A stretch of DNA of 64,000 nucleotides from Hyalangium ruber (GCF_034259325.1 NZ_JAXIVS010000007.1:248001-312000), one strand, 5' to 3'. Numbered from the stretch's first letter, positions 26,245 through 36,879 are shown. A program made the numbers and translations. Notes: generated by a model from the letters alone, not told the origin.

Positions 26245-27381
26245 ATGAGCACTTCTGTCCCGAGTCCTGACCTCCGCCTGGTCCCCGTCGAGATTGCCCC
26301 CGAGACCTTCTGGGTCGGCAAGCGCGAGCAGGGCAGCATCTTCTACGCGAACCCCTACCTGCGGCGCTTCCGCGGCACGGATCCCAAGACGCAGAAGCAG
26401 ACCGAGTTCAACCTGCTGATCGACCCCGGCTCCAGCAGCGACTTCTCCACCATCCACACCAAGGTGACGTCGCTCATCGGCGGGCTGGATCGCCTCTCGG
26501 CGCTCTTCATCAACCACCAGGATCCGGACGTCGGCTCCTCGGCGGCCATCCTCTCGGCGCGCTATGCCCCTCGGGCCGGCATCGTCTGCTCGGAGGACAC
26601 GTGGCGGCTCATCGTCCACTTCAACCTGCCGCGCAACCGCTTCATCGCCACGGAGAAGTTCGCCCAGGGCTTGAACGTGCCCACCGGGCACCGCCTGGTG
26701 CCGGTGCCCTCGCCCTTCTGCCACTTCCGCGGCGCGGTGATGCTCTATGACCCGCAGACGCGCGTGCTCTTCACGGGGGACCTGTTCGGCGGCCTGACGG
26801 ACGCCAATGCCCAGGGGCTGTGGGCTCAGGAGTCCGACTGGACGGGCATCCGCGCCTTCCATCAGATCTACATGCCGGTGAACGCGGCGCTGATACGCGC
26901 GGTGGCCGCCATCCGCAAGCTCGAGCCGGGCGTGGAGATCATCGCGCCCCAGCACGGGCGCGTCATTCGCGGGGCGCTGGTGCAGCAGTTCCTGGACCGC
27001 ATGGAGCGACTGCAGGTCGGCCTGGACATCATGGACGAGGCCCAGGACCGCACCCACCTCCAGGCATGGAACTCGGTGGTGGACCGCGTGGTGACGCTGG
27101 CGCGCGGCTACCTGGGCACCTCCGTGGAGGCCAAGCTCGCCACCAGCCAGGAGCTCACGGACACGGCCGCCTTCGATGGCAAGCGCCTGAAGGTGAACCG
27201 GATGGGCAAGTGGACCCTGGAGCATGTGGTGGATCTGCTGTGCCAGGGCGAGCCGCCGGAGATCTCCGGTCCCATCATCGTGGAGGCCACGAGCGCCGCC
27301 GCCGAGTACAACCTGCCCACGCCGCACCTGGACCTCGAGGGCACCGCGGCCCCCGCCCAGGTGTCGCTGCTCAACAACTGA
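26245..27381 (+). CDS. ODP-like MBL-fold diiron protein (flavodiiron-related, no flavodoxin domain)
   Basis: A 378-residue metallo-beta-lactamase-fold protein of the oxygen-binding diiron (ODP/FprA-like) type. Candidate metal ligands are in HQDPDV (91-96), His160 (SPFCHF), Asp179 (LFTGDLFGG) and His237 (APQHGRV). The flavodoxin domain of true flavodiiron reductases is absent; instead there is a C-terminal extension of about 130 residues (RMERLQVGLDIMDE... onward). Such proteins sense or bind oxygen in other bacteria. The ATG at 26245 is chosen since upstream residues look non-coding. Its stop directly abuts the kinase start, so the pair is coupled. Confidence 0.82.
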   Translation: MSTSVPSPDLRLVPVEIAPETFWVGKREQGSIFYANPYLRRFRGTDPKTQKQTEFNLLIDPGSSSDFSTIHTKVTSLIGGLDRLSALFINHQDPDVGSSAAILSARYAPRAGIVCSEDTWRLIVHFNLPRNRFIATEKFAQGLNVPTGHRLVPVPSPFCHFRGAVMLYDPQTRVLFTGDLFGGLTDANAQGLWAQESDWTGIRAFHQIYMPVNAALIRAVAAIRKLEPGVEIIAPQHGRVIRGALVQQFLDRMERLQVGLDIMDEAQDRTHLQAWNSVVDRVVTLARGYLGTSVEAKLATSQELTDTAAFDGKRLKVNRMGKWTLEHVVDLLCQGEPPEISGPIIVEATSAAAEYNLPTPHLDLEGTAAPAQVSLLNN

Positions 27382-28428
27382 GTGGCGCCCGTGGAGGATC
27401 CTGTGCGGCGCAAGGACGAAGACTCGACCGGAGTCACCTACCTGGGCTCGGGAGAAGCCTCTCCCCTGCCCTCCCCGGCTCGTACACCGTCTGGGACATT
27501 GATTCAGGGGGCGGTGACGCCGGTGCCCTCCGGCGCGCCCGTGGTGCGTGGGCTGGTGCCTGGGCAGCTCGTCGCCAGCCGCTACCGCGTGGAGCGGTGG
27601 CTGGGCGCCGGTGGCAGCGCGACCGTCTATGCCGCCATGGACCTCCAGAAGGGCACCGAAGTGGCGCTCAAGCTGCTGACGGCGCCGGGGCCTGACGCGG
27701 CGCTCGTGGCCCGCTTCCGACAGGAACTGGAACACGCGCGGGTGCTCGACCACCCCAACATCCTGCACGTGCTCGATGTGGGGATGGATGGGGAGCGCCA
27801 CTTCCTCATCGTGGAGCTGCTGCGGGGGATGGACCTGCGGCGCGTGCTGCAGTCGCGGCGCCTCACCCTCGCCGAGTCCCTGCGCTGGCTCACCCATGCC
27901 GCGTGCGCGCTGGAGCACGCGCATGAGCACGGCGTGCTGCACCGGGACGTGAAGCCCGGCAACCTCTTCGTCACGCACACCGGGGTGCTCAAGCTGATGG
28001 ACTTCGGGCTCGCCAAGAGCGAGCACGTGGCGGGCATCACGGCCCAGGGAGCGGTGTTCGGCACGCCCGAATACATGGCCCCCGAGCAGGTGATGGGGAC
28101 CGCCGTCTCGCCCGCCACGGACCTGTACTCACTGGGCGTGGTGGCCTACGAGCTGCTCACCGGGCAACTGCCCTTTCGTCACACCCAGCCCGTGCCGCTG
28201 ATGTTCCTGCACGTGCAGCAACAGCCCGTGCCGCCCCGCACCTTGAATCCCCAGGTGCCCGAACCCTTCGAGCGCGTCGTCCTCGCGCTGCTCGCCAAGC
28301 AGCCCGAGGCGCGCTACTCGAGTGCCGGAGCATTGCGCTCGGCACTTCGGGAACTCTGGCCGCTGGTGTTGCCAAGCGTGCCCAAGGTCCGCCCGACGAC
28401 TACGGGCCCTCGGATCGAGCACGTCTGA
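27382..28428 (+). CDS. Ser/Thr protein kinase, soluble (Hanks type)
   Basis: A 348-residue kinase. After a low-complexity N-terminus of about 65 residues the domain shows GAGGSATVY (glycine loop), VALKLL (Lys97), HRDVKPGN (187-194), DFG (207-209) and APEQ followed by DLYSLGVVAYELLTG. All catalytic residues are present, so it should be active. No transmembrane segment or extracellular sensor follows; the chain ends soon after the kinase domain, so input must come through a partner. The GTG start directly follows the TGA of the diiron-protein gene, making that protein the obvious candidate. The 3' end overlaps the convergent gene by 29 bases. Confidence 0.9.
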   Translation: MAPVEDPVRRKDEDSTGVTYLGSGEASPLPSPARTPSGTLIQGAVTPVPSGAPVVRGLVPGQLVASRYRVERWLGAGGSATVYAAMDLQKGTEVALKLLTAPGPDAALVARFRQELEHARVLDHPNILHVLDVGMDGERHFLIVELLRGMDLRRVLQSRRLTLAESLRWLTHAACALEHAHEHGVLHRDVKPGNLFVTHTGVLKLMDFGLAKSEHVAGITAQGAVFGTPEYMAPEQVMGTAVSPATDLYSLGVVAYELLTGQLPFRHTQPVPLMFLHVQQQPVPPRTLNPQVPEPFERVVLALLAKQPEARYSSAGALRSALRELWPLVLPSVPKVRPTTTGPRIEHV

Positions 28429-29080
28429 GCGTCACGTCCACGGGTGCGCCTTGCGGCAAGCGCGAGAGGTGCATGAGCTGATGGGGGGTGTTGCACAGCT
28501 CGATGTGCTGGCCCCCGGGGTGGAGGAAGTAGAGCGCCCGGGGAGCCTGGAAGGCCGTTGGGATGGAGACCTCCTGAGAGGGCACCACCTGTCGAACCAC
28601 GCGCCAGTGACGCACCACGGGCCGATGACGCAGGTGGTGGTGTACCTCCACCGTCACGGTGTCGACGCCCGCCATGATCCAATCGATCGAGAGGTTCGGG
28701 CCATGCTGCCGCCGTTCGCTCAGCAGCGGATAGGCGCGGGCGCCGACGTACGCCGTCACATCCACCTTCGCCCCGTCGAGGGAGCTGAGGAAGTCCACCT
28801 CCATCCGGGAGGCATCCATGGGTACGCGGAAGGTGTAGCGCATCCGCCCCATGTTCCGCTCGGTGGCGCCCAGATAGGTGTTCGGCGGATCCACCTCGGT
28901 CAGCTGGGCGCGCTCACCGGCGCGGAACTGCTCCACCCACCTGGGAGCCGCCAGGGCGGGGGCCTCGTCGAGCAGCTCCACCCGCTTCCAGCCGGCGGTC
29001 TGGTCCGAGGGGGTATAGCAGGGCTGTACGGGACTGCTGGCCAGGACCAGCGCACCGGCCAAGGGGAGCATCGGTCCCAT
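28400..29080 (-). CDS. Exported protein of unknown function
   Basis: About 226 residues from the ATG at 29080, with a short hydrophobic N-terminus (MLPLAGALVLASSPVQPC) that could be a signal peptide. The rest is beta-rich with a conserved-looking middle (MRYTFRVPMDASRMEVDFLSSLDGAKVDVTAYVGARAYPLL) and HHHLRHRPVVRHWR. I do not recognise a family. The start is close to the end of the upstream membrane-protein gene in the same direction, so the two probably form an operon. Its 3' end overlaps the convergent kinase gene. Confidence 0.6.
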   Translation of the reverse strand: MGPMLPLAGALVLASSPVQPCYTPSDQTAGWKRVELLDEAPALAAPRWVEQFRAGERAQLTEVDPPNTYLGATERNMGRMRYTFRVPMDASRMEVDFLSSLDGAKVDVTAYVGARAYPLLSERRQHGPNLSIDWIMAGVDTVTVEVHHHLRHRPVVRHWRVVRQVVPSQEVSIPTAFQAPRALYFLHPGGQHIELCNTPHQLMHLSRLPQGAPVDVTLRRARSEGP

Positions 29081-29081
29081 C

Positions 29082-29771
29082 TCAGGCGCTCCGGGCCGTG
29101 GAGCGGGTGGAGAGGTATGCGCCACCGAGCATTAGCAGGCCCGCGCCCGCCAGCCCCACCACGCGCAGCGTGCCGCTGAGGTGCGTGGTGTCATAGATGA
29201 GCGCCTTGCCCAGGGAGATGGCGACGAAGGCGAAGCCCGCGTCGCGGATGACGGCCTCGCCGCGCTTGCGACCGTGGAGCACCAGGGCCACGCCCGCGAC
29301 GAGCCAGCCCAGGGTGAGCACGAGGCGACGGGCCACGTCATCCTCCGCGAAGCCCAGGGTGAGGAAGTGGAAGTAGAAGGCCCAGGACGCGGCGATGGCC
29401 GCCGCCGTCAGGCCGTACCAGGTGAGGAAGGACTGGACGCGATCGGGCTCCTCCGCCGAGCGCCGAGAGCGCCAGACGGCGAAGGCCGCGGCGACGAGCG
29501 TCACCGCCAGGCCGATGAGCAGCAGGCCGGACTTGGTGGCCGCGTACCAGGCGCCTCCGAGCACCGCGGAGGTGAGCACGAGGATGGGCCCCGCCAGGGG
29601 TCGCTCTCGGGGCACACCGGCAGCGGCGAGGCCCACGGCGCCCACCGCCACCACGCCGAGCAACATCTCCGAGGGCACCTGCAGGTCCCTCCAGAGAAAC
29701 ACCGCTGCGAGCGCCAAGAGCCCCACGCCCGCGATCGCCAGGACACGCACATCCCACTTCGTTCCGTTCAT
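29082..29771 (-). CDS. DUF2339-like integral membrane protein
   Basis: A 229-residue polytopic membrane protein with about seven or eight hydrophobic segments. The C-terminal part (SLGKALIYDTTHLSGTLRVVGLAGAGLLMLGGAYLSTR) resembles the end of DUF2339 proteins, where a similar KxxxYDxxxLxGxxRVxxxxxxGxxLL pattern occurs. It starts at ATG 29771 with a strong CGGAGGAG ribosome binding site. Function in the family is unknown. It ends next to the start of the exported protein gene. Confidence 0.7.
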   Translation of the reverse strand: MNGTKWDVRVLAIAGVGLLALAAVFLWRDLQVPSEMLLGVVAVGAVGLAAAGVPRERPLAGPILVLTSAVLGGAWYAATKSGLLLIGLAVTLVAAAFAVWRSRRSAEEPDRVQSFLTWYGLTAAAIAASWAFYFHFLTLGFAEDDVARRLVLTLGWLVAGVALVLHGRKRGEAVIRDAGFAFVAISLGKALIYDTTHLSGTLRVVGLAGAGLLMLGGAYLSTRSTARSA

Positions 29772-29975
29772 CCGAGTTCTCCTCCGTATGGCGGAGGGGC
29801 ATTGCAGCGCGCGCGCCAACGGTTGACGCACGGCGGCATGGGGACTTACGAGGGCGGGTGTGCAGGGCTGTGCAGAGGGACGCACAGCCCCGCGGCGCGC
29901 GCATGCACACAGCCATCCCCCTGACTCCAGGAGAGCGCTAGGGTCCGGGCGCCACACAACCTGGGAGGTCACCTC

Positions 29976-30434
29976 ATGCCTCAGTTGGACAGCTTCGTGC
30001 AGTACACCCTGGAGTTGTTGGAGCCGCTCGGGCCGGTGCAGGCGCGCGCCATGTTCGGCGGCTGGGGCGTGTACTCCGGCGGGATGATGTTCGGGCTCAT
30101 CGGCAACGGCCGGCTCTACCTCAAGGTGGACGACGTCACCCGCCCGGCCTTCGAGGCCGCCGGCTGCGAGCCCTTCGTGTACGACAGCGGCAAGGGCAAG
30201 CCGCCCGTGGCCATGTCCTACTGGACGCCCCCCGCGGACGCGAGCGACGACTCCCACGCGCTGCTGCCCTGGGCTCGCCGCGCGGTGGAGGCGGCCCAGC
30301 GGGCCGCTGCGAAGAAGGCCCCTGCCAAGGGCAAGGCCAAGGCCAAGAAGGCACCCGCGGCAAAGAAGACCGCCAGCAAGGCCGCCGCCCCCAAGAAGCC
30401 CGCCCGCACCGCGAAACGGCTCAAGCGGTCTTGA
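29976..30434 (+). CDS. TfoX N-terminal-domain protein with histone H1-like Lys/Ala tail
   Basis: A 152-residue protein. Residues 1-100 are a TfoX/Sxy N-terminal domain ([33 protein letters not shown], then [10 protein letters not shown]). From about 105 to the end the sequence is almost only Lys, Ala and Pro ([16 protein letters not shown]...), like bacterial histone H1-like proteins, and should bind DNA or RNA nonspecifically. TfoX proteins promote competence in gamma-proteobacteria; the role in myxobacteria is not established. The last 14 bases overlap the convergent acyl-CoA ligase gene. Confidence 0.85.
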   Translation: MPQLDSFVQYTLELLEPLGPVQARAMFGGWGVYSGGMMFGLIGNGRLYLKVDDVTRPAFEAAGCEPFVYDSGKGKPPVAMSYWTPPADASDDSHALLPWARRAVEAAQRAAAKKAPAKGKAKAKKAPAAKKTASKAAAPKKPARTAKRLKRS

Positions 30435-32064
30435 TGGCGTCCGCGGTCTGAAGGCCCAGCTCGGCCACGGACACCTCGCGCATCCGGAACTTCTGCACCT
30501 TGCCGGTCACCGTCATCGGGAACTCGCCCACGAACTTCCAGTAGCGAGGCACCTTGAAGGTGGAGATACGGCCGGTGCAGAACGCCACCAACTCCGCCTC
30601 CGTCAGCGTGACGCCCGGCTTCGCCTTCACCCAGGCCATCACTTCCTCGCCGTACTTCGCGCTCGGAACGCCGATGACCTGGGTCTCGCTCACGCCCGGG
30701 TGCGTGTGAAGGAACTCCTCCACCTCGCGCGGGTAGATGTTCTCCCCTCCCCGGATGATCATGTCCTTGATGCGGCCGACGATCTTCACGTACCCGCCCG
30801 CATCCATCGTCGCCAGGTCCCCGGTGTGCATCCACCCCGCCGTGTCGATGGCGAGCCGGGTGGCCTCGGCGTTGTTCCAATACCCGAGCATCACGCTGTA
30901 GCCCCGCGTACACAGCTCTCCCGGCGTGCCCTGGGGCACCACCGCGCCCGTCTCCGCGTCGACGATCTTCACCTCGACGTGCGGGTGGACCCGCCCCACC
31001 GTGGAGACGCGCCGGTCCAGCGGATCATCCAGCGAGCTCTGGGTGGACACGGGCGAGGTCTCCGTCATGCCGTAGCAGATGGTCACCTCGCGCATGTTCA
31101 TCCGCGACTGCACGTTCTTCATCACCTCCACCGGGCAGGGCGAACCAGCCATGATGCCGGTGCGCAACGTGGACAGGTCGAACTCCCCGAACCGCGGGTG
31201 GTCCAGCTCCCCGATGAACATGGTGGGCACGCCGTAGAGCGAGGTGCAGCGCTCGGCCTGCACCGCCTCGAGCACCGCCAGCGGCTCGAATGCCTCGCCC
31301 GGAATCACCATGCACGCGCCATGGGAGGTGCAGGCCAGGTTGCCCATCACCATCCCGAAGCAGTGGTAGAAGGGCACGGGGATGCACACCCGATCCTCCG
31401 GGCCGTAGCGCAGCACCTCTCCCACGAAGAAGCCGTTGTTGAGCACGTTGTGGTGCGACAGCGTGGCGCCCTTGGGAAAGCCCGTGGTGCCCGACGTGTA
31501 CTGGATGTTGATCGGATCATCGAACTGGAGTGACGCCTCGCGGGCCTCCAGCTCGCGCGCGCTCGCCCTCTCCCCGCTGGCCAGCAACCGCTCCCAGTCG
31601 TCCTCCAGCACCAGCGCCTGCCGCAGCTGCGGGCAGCGGGGACGCACCTCCTCCAACATCTGGCGGTAGTTGGCCTGCCGGAAGCCTCGCGAGAGCAGCA
31701 GCACGCTCGTGCCGGACTGGACCAGCGCGTACTCCAGCTCCGCCGTCTTGTAGGCGGGGTTGAGGTTCACGAGGATGGCCCCCACGCGTGCCGCGGCGTA
31801 CTGGGTCACCACCCATTCGAAGCGGTTGGGAGACCAGATGCCCACCCGGTCCCCCTTCTGCACGCCGGCCGCCATCAGCCCGAGCGCCACCCGCGTGGTC
31901 AGCTCCCAGAGCTGCCGATAGGTGGCTCGAAACCCCTGCGAGCGAACCACCAGCGCCTCGCGCTCCCCGTACCGCTCCACGGTGCGGCGGAGGTTCTGCC
32001 CCAGGGTGTCTCCCAGGAGCGGCGTGACGCTGGTGCCATGAGCGTAGGAAGGAGCGGAGGCCAT
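30421..32064 (-). CDS. AMP-dependent acyl-CoA synthetase (fatty acid-CoA ligase)
   Basis: Activates a carboxylic acid, probably a medium- or long-chain fatty acid, to its CoA thioester through an acyl-adenylate. The 547-residue product has all ANL motifs: [18 protein letters not shown] (P-loop), [62 protein letters not shown] and the C-terminal [10 protein letters not shown] carrying the catalytic lysine. No carrier-protein domain is attached. It is divergent from cysE. The chain-length preference cannot be read from sequence. Confidence 0.9.
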   Translation of the reverse strand: MASAPSYAHGTSVTPLLGDTLGQNLRRTVERYGEREALVVRSQGFRATYRQLWELTTRVALGLMAAGVQKGDRVGIWSPNRFEWVVTQYAAARVGAILVNLNPAYKTAELEYALVQSGTSVLLLSRGFRQANYRQMLEEVRPRCPQLRQALVLEDDWERLLASGERASARELEAREASLQFDDPINIQYTSGTTGFPKGATLSHHNVLNNGFFVGEVLRYGPEDRVCIPVPFYHCFGMVMGNLACTSHGACMVIPGEAFEPLAVLEAVQAERCTSLYGVPTMFIGELDHPRFGEFDLSTLRTGIMAGSPCPVEVMKNVQSRMNMREVTICYGMTETSPVSTQSSLDDPLDRRVSTVGRVHPHVEVKIVDAETGAVVPQGTPGELCTRGYSVMLGYWNNAEATRLAIDTAGWMHTGDLATMDAGGYVKIVGRIKDMIIRGGENIYPREVEEFLHTHPGVSETQVIGVPSAKYGEEVMAWVKAKPGVTLTEAELVAFCTGRISTFKVPRYWKFVGEFPMTVTGKVQKFRMREVSVAELGLQTADAIKTA

Positions 32065-32192
32065 GGCCGATCATCCCCCCACGCGCCCGGCACGCGGAGT
32101 GAAAAGCCTTGGAGCAGCGCACCATTGAACCATCCGTTATAGTGGAAAAGCCTCCGTTCTTCTGCCCGGGTTGGGTTAACGTCGCGCTCCCC

Positions 32193-33044
32193 ATGGATGC
32201 CCCTTACGACAGGCTGTTCTCGGTCCTGCTGGAGAGCCGCGAGCGCCAGTGCTTCCCCTCGGAGATCCGCACCGCCGCGCCGGAGTTCGTGCAGCACGTG
32301 CTGGGGCTGCTCTTTCCCCACTTCGCCGAGCGGGTGGAGTGCGGCGCGGCCGCCGTGCGGCGCGACGTGATGGCGGTGGAGGCCAACCTCGTCCGGCTGC
32401 TGGCCCTGCTGGGGCCCCTCTACCCGGGCACGGACGCCACCATCCCCCAGCGCTTCATGGAGGAGCTGCCGGACATCTATGACTTCCTGCGGCAGGACGC
32501 CCAGGCCATCTACGAGGCGGATCCGGCCGCCCGCAGCGTGGACGAGGTGCTGCTCACCTATCCGGGCTTCTACGCCATCGCCATCTTCCGCGTGGCGCAC
32601 GCGCTGCACGCGCTGGGCATGCCGCTGCTGCCCCGGCTGCTCACCGAGTTCGCCCACCAGCGCACCGGCGTGGACATCCACCCGGGCGCCACCATCGGCC
32701 GGCGCTTCGTCATCGACCACGGCACCGGCGTGGTGATCGGCGAGACGACGGTCATCGGCGACGGCGTGAAGCTCTACCAGGGCGTGACGCTGGGCGCGCT
32801 CGTGGTGGAGAAGAGCCTGTCGGACAAGAAGCGCCACCCCACGTTGGAGGATGACGTGGTGGTGTACGCCAACGCCACCATCCTCGGCGGCGGCACCGTG
32901 GTGGGCCGCGGCAGCATCATCGCCGGCAACGCCTGGCTCACCCAGAGCGTGCCGCCCCAGTCCGTCGTCAGCCGTCGTACCGAGGTGCGCCACCGCACCT
33001 CCAGCGCCGCCGAGGAACTCGGCGAGCTCGAGTTTCACATCTGA
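32193..33044 (+). CDS. cysE: Serine O-acetyltransferase
   Basis: Acetylates serine to O-acetylserine, the first committed step of cysteine synthesis. The 283-residue product has the helical SATase N-terminal region ([23 protein letters not shown]) followed by the left-handed beta-helix with hexapeptide repeats and the active-site histidines in [48 protein letters not shown]. The C-terminus ends in isoleucine, as needed for binding cysteine synthase. The ATG at 32193 is favoured; a TTG at 32109 would add 28 unlikely residues. cysK follows by 35 bases. Confidence 0.92.
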   Translation: MDAPYDRLFSVLLESRERQCFPSEIRTAAPEFVQHVLGLLFPHFAERVECGAAAVRRDVMAVEANLVRLLALLGPLYPGTDATIPQRFMEELPDIYDFLRQDAQAIYEADPAARSVDEVLLTYPGFYAIAIFRVAHALHALGMPLLPRLLTEFAHQRTGVDIHPGATIGRRFVIDHGTGVVIGETTVIGDGVKLYQGVTLGALVVEKSLSDKKRHPTLEDDVVVYANATILGGGTVVGRGSIIAGNAWLTQSVPPQSVVSRRTEVRHRTSSAAEELGELEFHI

Positions 33045-33079
33045 ACCGCGAAGTCCCTCAACCCCCGAGGCTCACCCGA

Positions 33080-33991
<912 letters not shown>

Positions 33992-33998
33992 GGCCCGC

Positions 33999-35261
33999 TC
34001 AGGCGAGCCCGCGCAGCATGAACCCCCAGTAGAGCCTCGGCAGGCCGTAGCGCTTCATCAGCCACATGTCGTGCCGCTCCTGGAGGGTGTTGATGAGCGG
34101 GAAGCTCGGAGTGGGCTTCCCGTCGTAGTCGAACTCGGCCAGCAACAGCCGGCCGTAGCCCGTGGTGAGCGGGCACGAGGCATAGCCGTCATAACGCGCC
34201 ACGGGCTCGCGGCCCGCCATCACCGCCAGCAGGTTCTCCACCAGCACGGGCGCCTGCTTGCGGATGGCGGCGCCCGTGCGCGAGGTGGGCAGGTCCGAGG
34301 CGTCTCCCAGCGCGAACACCTCCGGGTAGTCCGGGTGCCGGAGCGTGTACTTGTCCGCCTTCACCCAGCCCTTGCTCGGGCCTTGTTGGTGCGCCAGGGG
34401 ACCGCGCTGGATGAAGTCCGGCGCGCTCTGCGGCGGCGTGACGTGCAGCAGCTCGTAGGGGATGACCACCTGCTCCTGGCCGCCCTCCCCGCGCGTCACC
34501 TCGAAGACGGCTTCGCGCTTGTCGCCCCGTACCTCCACCAGGTTGTGCTGGAAACGCGTGTCGATGCCGTAGCGCGCCACCACGCCCTGGAGCACCTCGG
34601 CGAACGGCTTGACGCCGAAGATGGCCTTGCCGGCCGAGCCGAAGATGACCTTCGCCCGAGAGAGCTTCCCGGTGCGCCGCCAGTGGTCGGCCGCCAGGTA
34701 CATGATCTTCTGCGGAGCCCCGGCGCACTTCACCGGCGTGGCTGGGTGCGTGAAGAGCGCGGTGCCCCCCTGGAAGCCACGGATCAGATCCCACGTCTTC
34801 GGCGCCAGCGCGAAGTCGTAGTTGCTGGACACGGAGGGCGTCTTCAGCGCCTCGCGCAGCCCCCGCACCTTGTCCCAGTCGAGCTGGATGCCCGGCGCCA
34901 CGACCAGATAGTCGTAGCCCACGCGCAGGCCCTCGGCGGTGCGCACCTCGCGGGCGACGGGGTCCACCTCCACCGCCCGATCCTGGATCCACCGCACGTC
35001 CCGGGGGATGAGGCGCGCCTCGTCCCGCACGGTGTCCTCCGCGCGCGCCACGCCCGCCCCCACCAGCGTCCACATCGGCTGGTAGTAGTGCTGGCGGGAG
35101 GGCTCGATGATGGCCATGTCCTTCACGCCCCGGCGCCGCAGCCGCGCCGCCACGGAGATGCCCGCCGTGCCTCCGCCAATGAGCACGACGCGGAAATGCT
35201 CACGCGCGGGTACCAGGGCGATCGGTGAAGCAGGAGCCTGGGTTGTCGGAACAGTGCTCAT
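33999..35261 (-). CDS. sqr: Sulfide:quinone oxidoreductase
   Basis: Oxidises sulfide and passes electrons to quinone, producing sulfane sulfur. The 420-residue flavoprotein has an FAD loop (VVLIGGGTAGISVAARL), the catalytic-cysteine segment THPATPVKCAGAPQK (Cys179) and a second cysteine at YDGYASCPLTTGYG (Cys363), plus the C-terminal FAD motif FALGDASDLPTSRTG. The CAGAPQK and ASCPL motifs match the SQOR/SqrdL type found in mitochondria and many bacteria. It diverges from a sigma-54 regulator gene, and a sigma-54 promoter lies 46 bases upstream of its start. Confidence 0.9.
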   Translation of the reverse strand: MSTVPTTQAPASPIALVPAREHFRVVLIGGGTAGISVAARLRRRGVKDMAIIEPSRQHYYQPMWTLVGAGVARAEDTVRDEARLIPRDVRWIQDRAVEVDPVAREVRTAEGLRVGYDYLVVAPGIQLDWDKVRGLREALKTPSVSSNYDFALAPKTWDLIRGFQGGTALFTHPATPVKCAGAPQKIMYLAADHWRRTGKLSRAKVIFGSAGKAIFGVKPFAEVLQGVVARYGIDTRFQHNLVEVRGDKREAVFEVTRGEGGQEQVVIPYELLHVTPPQSAPDFIQRGPLAHQQGPSKGWVKADKYTLRHPDYPEVFALGDASDLPTSRTGAAIRKQAPVLVENLLAVMAGREPVARYDGYASCPLTTGYGRLLLAEFDYDGKPTPSFPLINTLQERHDMWLMKRYGLPRLYWGFMLRGLA

Positions 35262-35306
35262 GGAGTCTCCCTCACTGGAACGTTTGGGTTGGGTCTCTCC
35301 CCGTAG

Positions 35307-35322
35307 AGCAGGGACCGTGCCA
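35307..35322 (-). promoter_or_regulatory. Sigma-54 promoter of the sulfide:quinone oxidoreductase gene
   Basis: Minus-strand reading TGGCACG-GTCC-CTGCT matches the -24/-12 consensus TGGCACG-N4-TTGCW except for one C for T. The GG and GC dinucleotides have the exact required spacing. The predicted transcript starts near 35295, leaving a leader of about 35 bases before the ATG at 35261. Confidence 0.78.
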
Positions 35323-35382
35323 GGGAGGTCCCGCGTCGGTCCTCGCCTGGGCGCGCAAACCTTGCGCCTGGGCGCTCTCTCC

Positions 35383-35412
35383 TGAAACGCTTCACGAAAC
35401 GTTGCTGAAACG
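35383..35412. promoter_or_regulatory. Candidate enhancer sites (GAAACG repeats) between sqr and its activator
   Basis: Three copies of GAAACG occur in 30 bases (35384, 35396, 35407), including the sequence GAAACGTTGC at 35396-35405. The cluster is 60-100 bases upstream of the minus-strand sigma-54 promoter. The same TGAAACGTTGC sequence reappears upstream of the persulfide dioxygenase promoter, which suggests a shared activator binding there. Confidence 0.65.
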
Positions 35413-35442
35413 CCCGGCTGCCTGGGTCAGGAGAGAACATCC

Positions 35443-36783
35443 ATGAAGAGCGGTGCCAGGCTCCTGCCTGAAGAAGTGCTGAGGCACTCGCTGAGGGCCC
35501 TGGAGCTGTTCGCCGGTCCCACCGTGCTGCTCGATGCGCAAGCCCGGGTGCTCGCGCTGGGAACCGAGGCACAGGCCCTGACCGAGAACCGCCTGAGCCC
35601 TGGGCAGCGACTCCATGAGGGCTTCGCCAAGACGGCGGAGAATGAACTTCAGGCGGCGCTGCGCTCGCCACGCGAGGCGGTGGTCTCGCTGGCGGGCCCC
35701 ACGGCCAGCCCGAGGACACGGGCGCTCCGGGTGCGCGCCACGCCCTTGGCGGAAGAAGGTCGGAGCACGGGCTGGGCCGTTCACCTGTCCCCCTGCCACG
35801 TGGACCCCAACAGCCGCGAGGAACTCTTCCACGGCCTGTGGACACAGGACCTGCGGATGCGGCGGCTCTTCCGCATCATCGAGAAGGCCGCGCGGACGGA
35901 GGCCAATGTCCTGGTCCGAGGCGAGAGCGGCACCGGCAAGGAGCGGGTCGCCACCGCCCTGCACGCCCTCTCGTCCCGAGCCCGAGGCCCCTTCCGGGCC
36001 ATCAACTGCGCGGCGCTCTCCCCCAGCCTTCTGGAGAGCGAGCTGTTCGGTCATGTGCGCGGTGCCTTCACGGGGGCCGTACGCGACAGCCCGGGTCACT
36101 TCCGCCTGGCCCAGGGAGGCACGCTCTTCCTGGACGAGGTGGCGGAGCTGTCTCCGGAGCTGCAGGCCAAGCTGCTGCGCGTGCTGGAGACTCGCACCAT
36201 CATCCCCGTGGGCGGGCGCGAGCCCATCTCGGTGGACGTGCGCATCGTGGCCGCCACCCACCGCGCCCTGCGCCAGGAGGTGGAGCAAGGCCGCTTCCGC
36301 GCGGACCTCATGTACCGGCTGCGCGTGGTCCCCATCTTCCTGCCGGCCTTGCGCGAGCGCCCGGGCGACATCCTCCCGCTGGCCGAGCGCTTCCTCGCCG
36401 AGCTCAACGCCCGCGGGAGCCATCCCGTCCTGCGCATCTCCGCCCAGGCTCGGCGCCAGCTCCAGGAGTATGCCTGGCCCGGCAACGTGCGAGAGCTGCG
36501 CAACGTCATGGAGTACGCCCACGTCATGAGCGAAGGGCCCACGCTCACGGAGGCCGAGCTGCCGCCCGAGTTCAACGAGCAGGCACGCCCCGCGCGTCTA
36601 CGTCGCTCCCTCGCCAGCCCTGCTCCCACCGCCGTACAGCCTCGGGACCTCCACCTGGAGGACATCCACCGGGCACTCGAGCAGACCCAGGGCAACCGTG
36701 TACGCGCCGCCTCCCTGCTGGGCATCAGCCGCGTCACCCTGTGGCGGCGACTTCGCGAAGGGCAAGGGGCCAAGGCGCGCTGA
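35443..36783 (+). CDS. Sigma-54-dependent activator of sulfur-oxidation genes (enhancer-binding protein)
   Basis: A 446-residue enhancer-binding protein. The N-terminal about 120 residues resemble a PAS-like sensor ([17 protein letters not shown]...), not a receiver domain. The AAA+ domain has Walker A GESGTGKE (160-167), the sigma-54 contact loop GAFTGA (207-212), Walker B GGTLFLDE, and an arginine-finger region. A Fis-type helix-turn-helix ends the protein ([20 protein letters not shown]). It lies between sqr and the persulfide dioxygenase operon, both of which carry sigma-54 promoters, and its likely binding sites flank its own gene. The inducer is probably sulfide or persulfide; the N-terminal Cys118 could sense it, but this is inference. 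Confidence 0.87.
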   Translation: MKSGARLLPEEVLRHSLRALELFAGPTVLLDAQARVLALGTEAQALTENRLSPGQRLHEGFAKTAENELQAALRSPREAVVSLAGPTASPRTRALRVRATPLAEEGRSTGWAVHLSPCHVDPNSREELFHGLWTQDLRMRRLFRIIEKAARTEANVLVRGESGTGKERVATALHALSSRARGPFRAINCAALSPSLLESELFGHVRGAFTGAVRDSPGHFRLAQGGTLFLDEVAELSPELQAKLLRVLETRTIIPVGGREPISVDVRIVAATHRALRQEVEQGRFRADLMYRLRVVPIFLPALRERPGDILPLAERFLAELNARGSHPVLRISAQARRQLQEYAWPGNVRELRNVMEYAHVMSEGPTLTEAELPPEFNEQARPARLRRSLASPAPTAVQPRDLHLEDIHRALEQTQGNRVRAASLLGISRVTLWRRLREGQGAKAR

Positions 36784-36810
36784 AACGTTGCATGAAACAC
36801 TTCCGCAACG
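36781..36810. promoter_or_regulatory. Candidate enhancer site upstream of persulfide dioxygenase operon
   Basis: TGAAACGTTGCA (36781-36792) is a near-palindrome starting in the activator's stop codon; a second GAAAC and a GCAACG (the reverse complement of CGTTGC) follow within 30 bases. It lies about 55-85 bases upstream of the -24 element at 36864. The shared GAAACGTTGC core with the sqr side points to the same regulator. Confidence 0.65.
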
Positions 36811-36863
36811 CTTGGAGCTGGCCCGCTCGGGTGAGGTCGGCTTGGCACGAGGGGGATTCCTGC

Positions 36864-36879
36864 TGGCACGCGGCTCGCA
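36864..36879 (+). promoter_or_regulatory. Sigma-54 promoter of the persulfide dioxygenase operon
   Basis: TGGCACG-CGGC-TCGCA keeps the full -24 box and the GC of the -12 box at the required spacing, with one T-to-C change. The predicted start is near 36890 and the GTG start codon follows at 36908 after GGAGGGA. Confidence 0.75.

Noticed and set aside
36843-36862. Second sigma-54 element at TTGGCACGAGGGGGATTCC upstream of the persulfide dioxygenase
   Set aside because: The GC of the -12 box is missing at the required distance. The element at 36864-36879 fits properly.
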